NCBI GenBank assembly: GCA_027622975.1 | Contig: JAQBVN010000014.1 | Span: 1 to 62,503 of the forward strand | Direction of reading: 5' to 3' | From: Bacteroidota bacterium | GTDB lineage: Bacteria; Bacteroidota; Bacteroidia; Flavobacteriales_D; Sanyastnellaceae | Length of the DNA: 62,503 nt | Part shown: positions 8,513 to 16,358 of the stretch, one piece after another | Numbering within the stretch: the first letter of the stretch is position 1 | How the letters are laid out: the number at the start of each line of letters is the position of its first letter | Position numbers and translations under genes: made by a program | The notes under the pieces: model-generated | The model's database searches: none | The model's input: only the letters and a program-made list of their open reading frames with translations | What the model was told of the DNA's origin: nothing

Positions 8513-9304
8513 ATGTTTTTGGTCGACACCCACACTCACCTGTACCAGCCTGCGTTTGATGCAGATCGTCGAGATGCCATGGCGCGATGCGAAGGGGCAG
8601 GTGTTGACTTGCTCCTGTTGCCTAACATTGATGTGGAAAGCATTCCAAGGGTGCGAGACATGCTTGCCAAGTGGCCTGACCGATGTCGCGGGATGATGGG
8701 GCTTCATCCATGCCATGTGGATGCCGATTGGCGGGATGCGCTTGGCGGAATTGAAGCAGCTTTGGACACTCCTTTTCCCGATTCTCCATGGGTGGCAATT
8801 GGTGAAATTGGCCTGGATTTGCATTGGGCTGCAACGACTTTGCCGTGGCAAATTGAGGCCCTGAAGGTTCAATTGGAATGGGCCAAACAACGGGCATTGC
8901 CTGCAGTCATCCACGTTCGAAATGCTTTTCCAGAGTTGTTTGAGGTCATGGACGAGGTGGTGGATGATCGGTTGACAGGGGTGATTCATTGTTTCACGGG
9001 GGGGGTGGAAGAAGCCAGGCAGGCGATGAAGTATCCGGGATGGATGATTGGCATAGGTGGGGTATCGACTTACAAGAATGGTGGATTAGACAAGGTTTTG
9101 CTCGAGGTGTCCCTCGACCGAATCGTGTTAGAAACGGACAGTCCCTACCTCGCGCCTGTTCCCTTTCGTGGCAAGCGAAATGAATCGAGCCATGTGCGTA
9201 TTGTGGCCCAACGAGTGGCGGAAATCCTCGGTTTGGAACTTGACGAAGTGGCGCACCGCACCACCCAAAATGCGGTGCGCCTCTTCAATCTTCCCACCCC
9301 ATGA
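8513..9304 (+). CDS. tatD: TatD-family metal-dependent deoxyribonuclease
   Basis: 263 residues. The N-terminal metal motif is VDTHTH (His7, His9). Further family motifs are IGEIGLDLHW (metal Glu), LPAVIHVRNA, GVIHCFTGG and the C-terminal LETDSPYLAP with FRGKRNESSHV. Length and motif order are those of TatD/YcfH 3'-5' DNases, which act in DNA repair and degradation in the cytoplasm. The start sits 7 nt after a TATCTTCG box. The stop overlaps the ansA start (ATGA), implying translational coupling. Confidence 0.92.
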   Translation: MFLVDTHTHLYQPAFDADRRDAMARCEGAGVDLLLLPNIDVESIPRVRDMLAKWPDRCRGMMGLHPCHVDADWRDALGGIEAALDTPFPDSPWVAIGEIGLDLHWAATTLPWQIEALKVQLEWAKQRALPAVIHVRNAFPELFEVMDEVVDDRLTGVIHCFTGGVEEARQAMKYPGWMIGIGGVSTYKNGGLDKVLLEVSLDRIVLETDSPYLAPVPFRGKRNESSHVRIVAQRVAEILGLELDEVAHRTTQNAVRLFNLPTP

Positions 9305-10428
9305 AAGGCTTGCGCGACATGGGATTGGAGGCCAGCCAAGGCGAGCGTTCCATCTTGGTCATTTACACAGGGGGAACCATTGGAATGGTTCGGGACAAGG
9401 TCAGCGGTGCACTCGTGCCTCTCGATTTCTCCCAAGTTTCCCGTCACGTCCCTGAATTGGCCCATGCTGGCATTCGTGTGGAAGCGGTTTCGTTTGAATC
9501 TCCCATCGACAGCAGCGACGTGATGCCCAAGCATTGGCGGAGTTTGGCCACGACCATCGCGGAGTGCCATGCATCCTTTGATGGATTTGTGATTCTTCAT
9601 GGGACGGATACCATGGCCTATACGGCGTCGGCTTTGAGTTTCATGTTGGGAGATGTGTGCAAGCCAGTGATCTTGACGGGCTCTCAACTTCCCATCGGCG
9701 TGCCCAGGACCGATGGGCGCGAAAATTTGCTGAGTGCGGTCATGTTGGCGGCCCATGCAACGGATGGCCGACCAACCATTCAGGAAGTTGCCGTGTACTT
9801 CGGCAATCACTTGTTCCGTGGGAACCGAACCCACAAGGAGAGTGCCCAAAGTTTTCAGGCCATCATTTCTCCCAACCACCCGCCATTGGTGGAGGCTGGC
9901 GTGGATTTCGAAATCAACCGTCCCGCCCTGTGGCGCCCTTCTCATTGTCCACGGGTCCCAGAACTGAATTTGGGCCTGCGAACTGAAGTGGCTTGGATTT
10001 CTTTGTTTCCAGGAATGTCCATGGATTGGCTGCGCAGGAGCCTGGAATGGGAGGATTTGCGCGGCATGGTTTTGGCCACCTACGGAAGTGGCAATGCGCC
10101 AACAAGTGAGCTGCTACGGAATGTGTTGCGACAGGCCAATGAACGGGGCATCACCATGGTGAATGTGACCCAATGTGGCCATGGCGGTGTCCATCCAGAA
10201 TTGTATGCGACGAGTCATATGCTTGCCGGTTGTGGGGTGATTCCGGGCCATGACATGACCACGGAGGCTGCCTTGACCAAACTGATGCACGTCCTCGCCC
10301 TCACGGATGACAACGAAACCATTCGGGACTTCATGACTCAAAACTTGAGGGGTGAGCTCACGCCAAGTTTCGCGGGTGTATCTCAGGCCCACGGCCCTGC
10401 AGGGGCGGGTTTGCCTGTCGAGATGTGA
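9301..10428 (+). CDS. ansA: Type I L-asparaginase
   Basis: 375 residues. The two catalytic Thr motifs are visible: IYTGGTIGM (Thr23/Thr26 region) and VILHGTDTMAYTASAL (Thr-Asp). The GSQLPIGVPRTDGRENL stretch is typical of type I (cytoplasmic, AnsA-like) enzymes. There is no signal peptide, which fits type I. It converts asparagine to aspartate and ammonia. It starts on a 4-nt ATGA overlap with tatD. The alternative Met7 start is possible but would lose the overlap. Confidence 0.92.
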   Translation: MKGLRDMGLEASQGERSILVIYTGGTIGMVRDKVSGALVPLDFSQVSRHVPELAHAGIRVEAVSFESPIDSSDVMPKHWRSLATTIAECHASFDGFVILHGTDTMAYTASALSFMLGDVCKPVILTGSQLPIGVPRTDGRENLLSAVMLAAHATDGRPTIQEVAVYFGNHLFRGNRTHKESAQSFQAIISPNHPPLVEAGVDFEINRPALWRPSHCPRVPELNLGLRTEVAWISLFPGMSMDWLRRSLEWEDLRGMVLATYGSGNAPTSELLRNVLRQANERGITMVNVTQCGHGGVHPELYATSHMLAGCGVIPGHDMTTEAALTKLMHVLALTDDNETIRDFMTQNLRGELTPSFAGVSQAHGPAGAGLPVEM

Positions 10429-10480
10429 CAAAGGGGCTATTTTTCAGTGATACGGGGGCATCCCAACGCCATTCCGAGGA

Positions 10481-10535
10481 CATCGCCACGCCATCGCCAT
10501 GCCATCGCCACGTCATCGCCACGTCATCGCCACGC
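10481..10535 (+). repeat. Five 11-bp tandem repeats
   Basis: Five consecutive 11-bp units with consensus CATCGCCACGY (units begin at 10481, 10492, 10503, 10514 and 10525; unit 2 has one change, CCATG for CCACG). They lie between ansA and tRNA-Ser with no convincing ORF. Slippage-prone micro-VNTR; function unknown. Confidence 0.85.
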
Positions 10536-10570
10536 CAACCCAAGCCACATTCCAAGAATTCCATATGACT

Positions 10571-10587
10571 CCCCCCCTTTTTTTTTT
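10571..10587 (+). repeat. C7-T10 homopolymer tract
   Basis: Seven C followed by ten T residues in the ansA to tRNA-Ser spacer. No stable hairpin precedes it, so it is not a standard terminator, though the T run could help end ansA transcription. Length variation is likely. Confidence 0.7.
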
Positions 10588-10635
10588 AGGGAACTGATGG
10601 ATTTCGCGGTAATTTGCGCCGCTCAAAGGGGGGTG

Positions 10636-10667
10636 TTGGATTCCAAATTCTACAACTCATGTCTTTG
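10636..10667 (+). promoter_or_regulatory. Promoter of tRNA-Ser
   Basis: TTG at 10636-10638, 21-nt spacer, TGTCTTTG at 10660-10667, then 22 nt to the tRNA 5' end. The geometry matches the better tRNA-Leu and str promoters in this window; the octamer has G for A at position 2. Confidence 0.55.
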
Positions 10668-10689
10668 ATCATCAGCCTCAACGGGGGTT

Positions 10690-10774
10690 GGAGAGGTGGC
10701 CGAGCGGTTTAAGGCGCACGCCTGGAAAGCGTGTTGGCAGCAATGCCTCCGGGGTTCGAATCCCCGTCTCTCCG
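10690..10774 (+). tRNA. tRNA-Ser (GGA)
   Basis: 85 nt. The acceptor stem GGAGAGG pairs with TCTCTCC. The anticodon arm is CACGC-CTGGAAA-GCGTG, giving anticodon GGA (serine, UCC/UCU). A long variable arm typical of class II tRNAs precedes the T arm (GGGGTTCGAATCCCC). The discriminator is G, as expected for tRNA-Ser. CCA is not encoded. Confidence 0.97.
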
Positions 10775-10808
10775 CTGTTTTAAAATTCAATCAACGTCAA
10801 TTTTCGTC

Positions 10809-11660
10809 ATGAAAAATTTGTTTGCCCTCCTCTCCATTGCAGGGCTCGTGATGTTCACAGCACCTGGTGTTGTGACAGCCCAAGAAGATGCAGCCACCGA
10901 ATTGGCTGTGGACAATGCAACTGATTCAACGGCCATGGACACGGATTCTGTGTCGGTCGAGGAGGTCGCTCCAGCAGCGACTGAAGAACCAGCTGCAGCT
11001 GCCCCAGCTGAAACGCGTGAAGTGTTGAGCTTCCACCAAACTGTCAAGAAGTACTTCATTGAGGGCGGTGCGACGTTCATGGCCTTCGTTTTGATTTGTT
11101 TGATCCTCGGCCTCGCCTTGAGCATTGAGCGGATCATCTACCTGAACATGGCAACCACCAACACGGGGAAGTTGCTCGGTGGCATTGAAGAGGCGCTCGG
11201 CAAGGGCGTGGACGCTGCCAAGGACGTGTGTCGCAACACGCGTGGTCCGGTGGCTTCCATTTTCTACCAAGGCCTGGATCGCAGCTCGGGGAGCTACGAG
11301 GAAGTGGCCAAGGCCATCGAGGACTATGGCAGTGTAGAGATGTCCAAGCTTGAGCGGGGATTGAGCTGGATCAGTTTGTTCATCGCCTTGGCCCCCATGT
11401 TGGGCTTCATGGGTACGGTGATCGGGATGATTTCGGCGTTCGACAAGATTGCCGAAGCAAACACCATCAATGCATCCATCGTGGCAGGAGGTATCAAGGT
11501 CGCCTTGATTACGACGGTCTCGGGTTTGATCGTGGCCATCATCTTGCAGATTTTCTATAACTACATCCTTTCCAAGATTGACAGCATTGTGCTCGACATG
11601 GAAGAGGCCAGCATGGACCTCGTGGATTTGTTGTACAAGCGCAACCTCGAAGGAAAATAA
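10809..11660 (+). CDS. exbB: MotA/TolQ/ExbB proton channel family protein
   Basis: 283 residues from ATG 10809; the open frame extends upstream into the tRNA, so this Met is the first sensible start. There is a signal-like hydrophobic N-terminus, then an Ala/Glu/Pro/Asp-rich stretch (about 25-70), then the channel domain: a helix near 90-112 and the MotA/TolQ/ExbB core LGFMGTVIGMISAFD with a following helix ending VAIILQIFYNYI. It forms the inner-membrane proton channel that, with ExbD, energises TonB or similar trans-envelope machines. It heads a four-gene run with two exbD genes. The extended N-terminal precursor form is common in Bacteroidota. Confidence 0.9.
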   Translation: MKNLFALLSIAGLVMFTAPGVVTAQEDAATELAVDNATDSTAMDTDSVSVEEVAPAATEEPAAAAPAETREVLSFHQTVKKYFIEGGATFMAFVLICLILGLALSIERIIYLNMATTNTGKLLGGIEEALGKGVDAAKDVCRNTRGPVASIFYQGLDRSSGSYEEVAKAIEDYGSVEMSKLERGLSWISLFIALAPMLGFMGTVIGMISAFDKIAEANTINASIVAGGIKVALITTVSGLIVAIILQIFYNYILSKIDSIVLDMEEASMDLVDLLYKRNLEGK

Positions 11661-11668
11661 GCACAGCC

Positions 11669-12136
11669 ATGGGAGACAAGACCATCAAAACGGTCCTGTC
11701 CGCTGTGCGGATGTTGGTCATCGTTGCCGGAGCATTGCTCTGTGTGATGATCACTTCCAAGAGTGGAACAGATGAGACCTTCGTCGAGGGGCAAGAGCGC
11801 TACGGTGCGTTGCTTGACAACCTCTTCTACATCATTTATGCCGTGGGAATTGCTTGTGGTGCAGCCGCTGTGTTGTTTGGCCTGTACTTTTTCGCGACCA
11901 ACCTGAAGGCCCGCATGGGCACCCTTGTGGGTGTGGGTGCTTTTGTGCTGTTGGGATTGGTCAGCTTTTATGGTTTGGCCGATTCGAAGGTGCTGAAGGC
12001 TTACGAAGCAAGCGGAATCACAGTGACTGAGGGAGAGAGTTGGTTTGCAGGTGGCGGGATGTACTTTGTGTACTTGCTCGGTGCTGTTGCGATGCTTTCC
12101 ATCGTGGTTGCCGAAGTGAACAAAGCAATCAAGTAA
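11669..12136 (+). CDS. Small multi-spanning membrane protein in exbBD cluster
   Basis: 155 residues. Four hydrophobic segments are visible, near residues 10-27, 50-75, 82-102 and 127-150, separated by short loops; the first loop is acidic (GTDETFVEGQERYG). No signature motif was recognised. It lies 8 nt after exbB and 5 nt before the first exbD, so it is almost certainly co-transcribed and may be an accessory subunit or assembly factor of the ExbB-ExbD motor. That role is inferred from position only. Confidence 0.75.
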   Translation: MGDKTIKTVLSAVRMLVIVAGALLCVMITSKSGTDETFVEGQERYGALLDNLFYIIYAVGIACGAAAVLFGLYFFATNLKARMGTLVGVGAFVLLGLVSFYGLADSKVLKAYEASGITVTEGESWFAGGGMYFVYLLGAVAMLSIVVAEVNKAIK

Positions 12137-12141
12137 GGTCC

Positions 12142-12969
12142 ATGGCACGCCGCGAATTGCAAGAAATCAATGCGGGCTCGATGGCAGACATCGCGTTCTT
12201 GCTCCTGATCTTTTGGTTGGTAACCACCACCATTGATTCGGACGAGGGCATCAAGCGACAACTTCCGCCACCGGTGCCGCCAGACATTGACGTGCCGCAA
12301 GCCAAGGAGCAAAACGTCTTCAACGTGAAGGTGAATTTCCTCGACCAGCTTTTGGTGGAGGGTGAGCCCTTGGACTTGGACCAATTGAAGGACAAAGCCA
12401 AGAATTTTCTCATTGCGACAGGTGACGGTGTGATGTCTCACCAATTGGGGTCCAAAACCATCGGTCGCAACCGCGAAGTGGAGATGGTGACGGGATCCAA
12501 TGGAAAGACCAATGCATCCTTTCCCGAGCGCCTTTGGGTGCGCAAGGCTGAAGTGAAGCAACGCATTGCCGAGTATGAACAGTTTGTCGCTGCTGCCGAC
12601 ACGGACAAGAAAAAGGATGCCTTTGGCAAGGTGTTGGACAGCTGGCGTGAAAAGTTGCGTACCATTGAGTTGTTGGGAGGGGACTACAAGGAGCTCCCAC
12701 CCTCTGCGTTGATTTCGATGCAGAACGACAACAACACCACGTACAACACGTATTTGCAGGTTCAGAACGAGCTGCAGTCTGCTGTCAACGAGTTGCGTGA
12801 TGAAATGTCTTTGGAGAAGTTTGGCATGACCTACGGTCAGATGGAGGATGCTTATGACAGAAACACTGAAGACACGAAAATGCTTGAGAAAATCACTGCG
12901 GTCCGTTCAGTGTATCCCCAGCGGATTTCAGAAGCTGAACCACGGGACGCAAGCGCTAACTATTACTGA
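12142..12969 (+). CDS. exbD: ExbD/TolR-family protein, long form
   Basis: 275 residues. The single N-terminal membrane helix carries the essential Asp (SMADIAFLLLIFWLVTT), as in ExbD. A Pro-rich segment (QLPPPVPPDIDVP) follows, then a large periplasmic part. Typical ExbD is about 140-200 residues; here a Lys/Glu-rich, probably helical insertion lies between about 110 and 250. ExbD couples proton flow through ExbB to work on TonB-type partners. It is followed 2 nt later by a second exbD, suggesting a heteromeric complex. Confidence 0.88.
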   Translation: MARRELQEINAGSMADIAFLLLIFWLVTTTIDSDEGIKRQLPPPVPPDIDVPQAKEQNVFNVKVNFLDQLLVEGEPLDLDQLKDKAKNFLIATGDGVMSHQLGSKTIGRNREVEMVTGSNGKTNASFPERLWVRKAEVKQRIAEYEQFVAAADTDKKKDAFGKVLDSWREKLRTIELLGGDYKELPPSALISMQNDNNTTYNTYLQVQNELQSAVNELRDEMSLEKFGMTYGQMEDAYDRNTEDTKMLEKITAVRSVYPQRISEAEPRDASANYY

Positions 12970-12971
12970 TC

Positions 12972-13442
12972 ATGGGAAAGTTTCGCAAAGGAGGCAAGCG
13001 TGACATGGGGGCCATTTCCACGGCATCCCTTCCAGACATTGTATTCATGCTGTTGTTTTTCTTCATGGTGGCCACAGTGCTGAGGACGGAAGAAGAAAAG
13101 GTTCGGGTCATTCGTCCCGAGGCTTCAGAGCTTTACCGCATTGAAAAGAAACACCTCATTCGCTATGTCAACATCGGGCCGCCCATGGATCGCCGCTATG
13201 GAACCGAGCCCGTGGTGCAGTTGAACGATCAGTTTTCCAGCTCAACGGCTGTACAGGATTGGATCGCCAAAGAGCGTTTGACCTTGGCCGAGGCAGAGCA
13301 GAGCAAAATGTGGGTATCGCTGAAGGTCGACCAAGACACCAAGATGGGTGTGGTCACCGAAGTGAAGCAGGAGTTGCGCAAGGCATCGGCATTGAAGGTG
13401 TTGTACTCGGCCTCGAGTCGAAAGCGTACAGGTGAGGAGTGA
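12972..13442 (+). CDS. exbD: ExbD/TolR-family protein, short form
   Basis: 156 residues. The N-terminal basic stretch (MGKFRKGGKRD) is followed by a membrane helix with the conserved Asp (STASLPDIVFMLLFFFMVATV), then a periplasmic domain ending in VKQELRKASALKVLYSAS, a normal ExbD finish. It begins 2 nt after the long exbD and is the last gene before a terminator. The pair of ExbD proteins with one ExbB is an arrangement known in Bacteroidota. Confidence 0.88.
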   Translation: MGKFRKGGKRDMGAISTASLPDIVFMLLFFFMVATVLRTEEEKVRVIRPEASELYRIEKKHLIRYVNIGPPMDRRYGTEPVVQLNDQFSSSTAVQDWIAKERLTLAEAEQSKMWVSLKVDQDTKMGVVTEVKQELRKASALKVLYSASSRKRTGEE

Positions 13443-13460
13443 CTCGAACTTGAAAAAATC

Positions 13461-14489
13461 TCAGAAACCCTGGCCTTGGCCGGGGTTTTTTGTGGTGTGG
13501 ATTTCAGGATGAGGCTGCCCGAGAATTTTGGCAGCAAGCACAGTGCTCAGCTTGAGCCAACTTTCCGCGGTCCAACCGGCAACGTGCGGTGACATCAGGA
13601 CGTCTCTTCGTTGAAGAAGCGCTTCAAAGGTGCGCTGGGCTTCAGGGTCTCCGAGTCCATCCAATCCTTCCAACGAACGTCCTTCAAATTCGAGCACGTC
13701 CAAGCCAGCAGCGACCACCCGGCCGTCATCCAACGCGTGGAGCAGGGCCGCGGTTTGAACGATGGCCCCCCGAGATGTGTTCAGCAGCACCAGGGGTTTG
13801 TGCCACGATCCCAGCCAAGCGTCATCCACCAGGCCTTTTGTTTCATCTGTCCATGGCAGGTGGAGGCTGACAATGTCGGATTCTCGCTGAAGCAGTTCCA
13901 ATCCGACTGGCTCCACATGGGGAAGGGGTCTGTCCACGGCGGGAGACTCTCCCCATAAAGGGCGGTGTTTGTCGTATGCCAATACCCGGCATCCAAATCC
14001 AGCCAACCGCTCGGCCACCGCACTTCCCATGTGACCGTATCCGTAAATGCCCACAGTCATAGATTGCAATTCACGCCCGCGGTGTGCTTCTCGTTGCCAT
14101 TGACGCAGACGAATGCTCGCATCTCCGGAGCGCAAATGGTTGAGCAAAGACAGGAGCATGCCGAGCGTGTGCTCTCCCACGGCCACGCGGTTGCCTTCGG
14201 GGCTGTTGTGGACCACCACGCCTCGACGTTTGGCATGGACCACATCGATGTTCTCCAGCCCTGAACCACTTCGGGCCACCCACTGGAGGTCGGGCAAGGC
14301 GTCGAGCAACGCAGCATCTAGCGTCAATCTGCTTCGAAGAACCAATCCATGCACGGGCCCGGCTAGCATGCCAGGGGTCATCAGATCTTCGCGCGTCAAA
14401 TGGGTTCCGTCATGGCAAATCATACCAGCCTCGTGCAAAGCAAGCTCCAAGGCAGGATGGACCGTGTCAAGAAACCAGACGTGAACCAT
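13461..14489 (-). CDS. D-2-hydroxyacid dehydrogenase, NAD-dependent
   Basis: 342 residues. The Rossmann motif is TVGIYGYGHMGSAV (about 145-158). The family catalytic triad is visible as Arg240 in LLNTSRGAIV, Glu269 in LDVLEFEG and His302 in MSPHVAGWT. The NAD(P)-flanking segment LPWTDETKGLV is also typical. It resembles phosphoglycerate dehydrogenase-like proteins without the C-terminal ACT domain, so SerA function is possible but not proven. It lies 3 nt downstream of mgtE and is probably co-transcribed. Its last 9 codons fall within the exbD terminator. Confidence 0.88.
   Translation of the reverse strand: MVHVWFLDTVHPALELALHEAGMICHDGTHLTREDLMTPGMLAGPVHGLVLRSRLTLDAALLDALPDLQWVARSGSGLENIDVVHAKRRGVVVHNSPEGNRVAVGEHTLGMLLSLLNHLRSGDASIRLRQWQREAHRGRELQSMTVGIYGYGHMGSAVAERLAGFGCRVLAYDKHRPLWGESPAVDRPLPHVEPVGLELLQRESDIVSLHLPWTDETKGLVDDAWLGSWHKPLVLLNTSRGAIVQTAALLHALDDGRVVAAGLDVLEFEGRSLEGLDGLGDPEAQRTFEALLQRRDVLMSPHVAGWTAESWLKLSTVLAAKILGQPHPEIHTTKNPGQGQGF
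13465..13491 (+). terminator. Terminator overlapping the end of the convergent gene
   Basis: An 11-bp stem (AAACCCTGGCC with GGCCGGGGTTT, one T-G pair, TT at the tip) is followed by a T run. It ends the exbBD transcript. The same bases encode the last residues and stop region of the convergent dehydrogenase gene. Confidence 0.85.
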
Positions 14490-14492
14490 GAA

Positions 14493-15851
14493 TCACATCA
14501 AGTTGGCCACCAACGAGCCGATGCTGAAGTAGATAATCAGACCCATGATGTCATTGGCTGTGGTAATGAAGGGTCCGGTAGCCAATGCGGGGTCGATGTC
14601 TCGTTTGTCGAGCATCAGGGGTACAAACGCCCCAAACAATGCCGCAAACACAATCACACACAACAAGGATGCGCTGACCGTTGTGCTCAGAGTCCATCCA
14701 AATCCAAGAAGCACACTCGACAAAAAGATGATTGCTGAACAAATCAAGCCATTCACCAACCCAACGCTGAGCTCTTTCAATAGACGTGCGGTCAGGTTCC
14801 CCATGTTGACATTGGCCGACGCCAAACCCTGCACCACGATGGCAGAAGATTGCACCCCGACGTTTCCGCCCATGGCGGCAATGAGAGGGATGAACAGTGC
14901 GAGTTCGGGGTTGTTTTCAATGTCAAATGCCCCAATGACGTAGGCTCCACCAATGCCTCCCCCCAAACCAATGAGTAGCCATGGGAGGCGGGCACGCGTC
15001 AATGTCCACACGCTGTCTTTGTCTTCGACATCTTCGGAAATTCCGGATGCCAGCTGGTAATCACGCTCGGCATCTTCGATGATCACATCCACGGCGTCGT
15101 CAATGGTGATGCGCCCCAACAGAATGCCCTCGCTGTCCACCACTGGCAGAGCGACCAAATCGTAGCGCTCCATGAGTTTGACCACCATTTCTTCACTCTC
15201 GTGAACTTCGATGCTCACCAACTCGTCGTCGTCCTTCAAATCCCGAAGCAACGACCGTGCACTGGAAGCATTGAGCAGCAAACTTTTCAAGGACAAACGC
15301 CCGTTGAGCCGCCCTTGGTCGTCCACCACATAAATGGTGTAGATGTTTTCAACGTCGGAAGCTTGTGCCCGAATTTCTCGAATGGCCCTGGCGACTGTCC
15401 AATCCTCTTGAACCTTGATCAGCTCGACGGCCATCAATGCGCCAGCCGTTCCTTCTTCATGGCGAAGAAGTTCCATGACTTCGGAAGCCGTTTCTTGGTC
15501 CTCCACAAGGCGCAAAGCTTCTTCCACCTTGGCTTCGGGCAAATCCGCCAAAGCGTCCGCGGCGTCGTCAGAGTCCAGGCCCTCAATGACGTCCTCTGCA
15601 ATTTCCCGGGTGGATAGTGAGCTCAACAAGCCCTCGCGCACATCTTCCTCCAACTCGGCGATGACCTCTGATTTGGTCTCACCGTCCAACAAACGATAGA
15701 GGTAGAGGCTCTCCTCACCTGGAATCGAGTCAAAAATGTCAGCCACATCCTTGGGGTGGAGTTCACCCAGCGTTTGGGCGAGCTCCACATCACGACCTTC
15801 TTCGATTTTCAGGCGAAGATCATCGAGGTATTCCCGGGTTAGCTCGAGCAT
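14493..15851 (-). CDS. mgtE: MgtE-type magnesium transporter
   Basis: 452 residues. The N-terminal acidic MgtE N domain (about 1-130, including DDAADALADLPEAKVEEAL), two CBS domains (about 135-255), then five C-terminal membrane helices. The pore signature appears as PLIAAMGGNVGVQSSAIVVQG, and the Mg2+-site end as ALATGPFITTANDIMGL. This is a Mg2+ channel gated by cytosolic Mg2+ binding to the N and CBS domains. The start codon sits 5 nt after a TACCTTTG box. Confidence 0.95.
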   Translation of the reverse strand: MLELTREYLDDLRLKIEEGRDVELAQTLGELHPKDVADIFDSIPGEESLYLYRLLDGETKSEVIAELEEDVREGLLSSLSTREIAEDVIEGLDSDDAADALADLPEAKVEEALRLVEDQETASEVMELLRHEEGTAGALMAVELIKVQEDWTVARAIREIRAQASDVENIYTIYVVDDQGRLNGRLSLKSLLLNASSARSLLRDLKDDDELVSIEVHESEEMVVKLMERYDLVALPVVDSEGILLGRITIDDAVDVIIEDAERDYQLASGISEDVEDKDSVWTLTRARLPWLLIGLGGGIGGAYVIGAFDIENNPELALFIPLIAAMGGNVGVQSSAIVVQGLASANVNMGNLTARLLKELSVGLVNGLICSAIIFLSSVLLGFGWTLSTTVSASLLCVIVFAALFGAFVPLMLDKRDIDPALATGPFITTANDIMGLIIYFSIGSLVANLM

Positions 15852-15856
15852 GGTGC

Positions 15857-15864
15857 CAAAGGTA
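15857..15864 (-). promoter_or_regulatory. TAnnTTTG box 5 nt before mgtE ATG
   Basis: TACCTTTG then GCACC then ATG on the minus strand. It is an exact -7 consensus placed so that transcription would begin at or next to the start codon. No TTG is found at the -33 distance. Confidence 0.55.
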
Positions 15865-15887
15865 CGCGTGGACAGGATAGGGGAGGG

Positions 15888-16358
15888 TCATCGTTTGGCC
15901 TTGAAAAAAGTGGACAGCAGAGAGGCGGCTTCATCGGCCAAAAGTCCGCCCTGGCAGACGGTCTTGGGATGAAGCATGGTCAAGTCTCCGTCAAACTTGC
16001 TATGCCCACGTTTGTCGTCCCGGGCCCCGTACACAACGCGGCCGATCCTGGTCCAAAAGGCGGCCCCAGCGCACATAGGACAAGGCTCGAGGGTTACATA
16101 CAGGGTGCATTGATCCAAAAATTTGCCTCCCAAATATTCCGAGGCTGAAGTGAAGGCCTGCATTTCAGCATGGGCCGTGAAGTCTCGGAGTCGTTCACAC
16201 AAGTTGTGGGCGCGGGCAATCACCTGCCCTTGGGCGACGATCACGGCTCCGACGGGCACTTCATCGAGGTCAGCAGCCTTCTCCGCTTCTTGCAGAGCGA
16301 GTTTCATGAAACGGATGTCGTCTTCAGAGAATGGGCTGTGGTTGCTGGGTACTTTCAC
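15888..16358 (-). CDS. tadA: tRNA-specific adenosine deaminase / nucleoside deaminase
   Basis: 156 residues from GTG 16358, chosen because it overlaps the stop of the upstream glycosyltransferase (GTGA); the longer frame would run far into that gene. Zinc-deaminase motifs are HAE at 63-65 and PCPMCAGA at 92-99 (Cys93, Cys96). The upstream VPVGAVIV segment and the FDGDLTMLHP stretch fit TadA-type enzymes, which convert A34 to inosine in tRNA-Arg. A guanine deaminase role cannot be fully excluded. Confidence 0.88.
   Translation of the reverse strand: MKVPSNHSPFSEDDIRFMKLALQEAEKAADLDEVPVGAVIVAQGQVIARAHNLCERLRDFTAHAEMQAFTSASEYLGGKFLDQCTLYVTLEPCPMCAGAAFWTRIGRVVYGARDDKRGHSKFDGDLTMLHPKTVCQGGLLADEAASLLSTFFKAKR

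Noticed and set aside
10690..10808. tRNA-Ser as an integration site of a mobile element into the exbB region
   Set aside because: No integrase, no direct repeat of the tRNA 3' end nearby, and the following genes are ordinary chromosomal functions.
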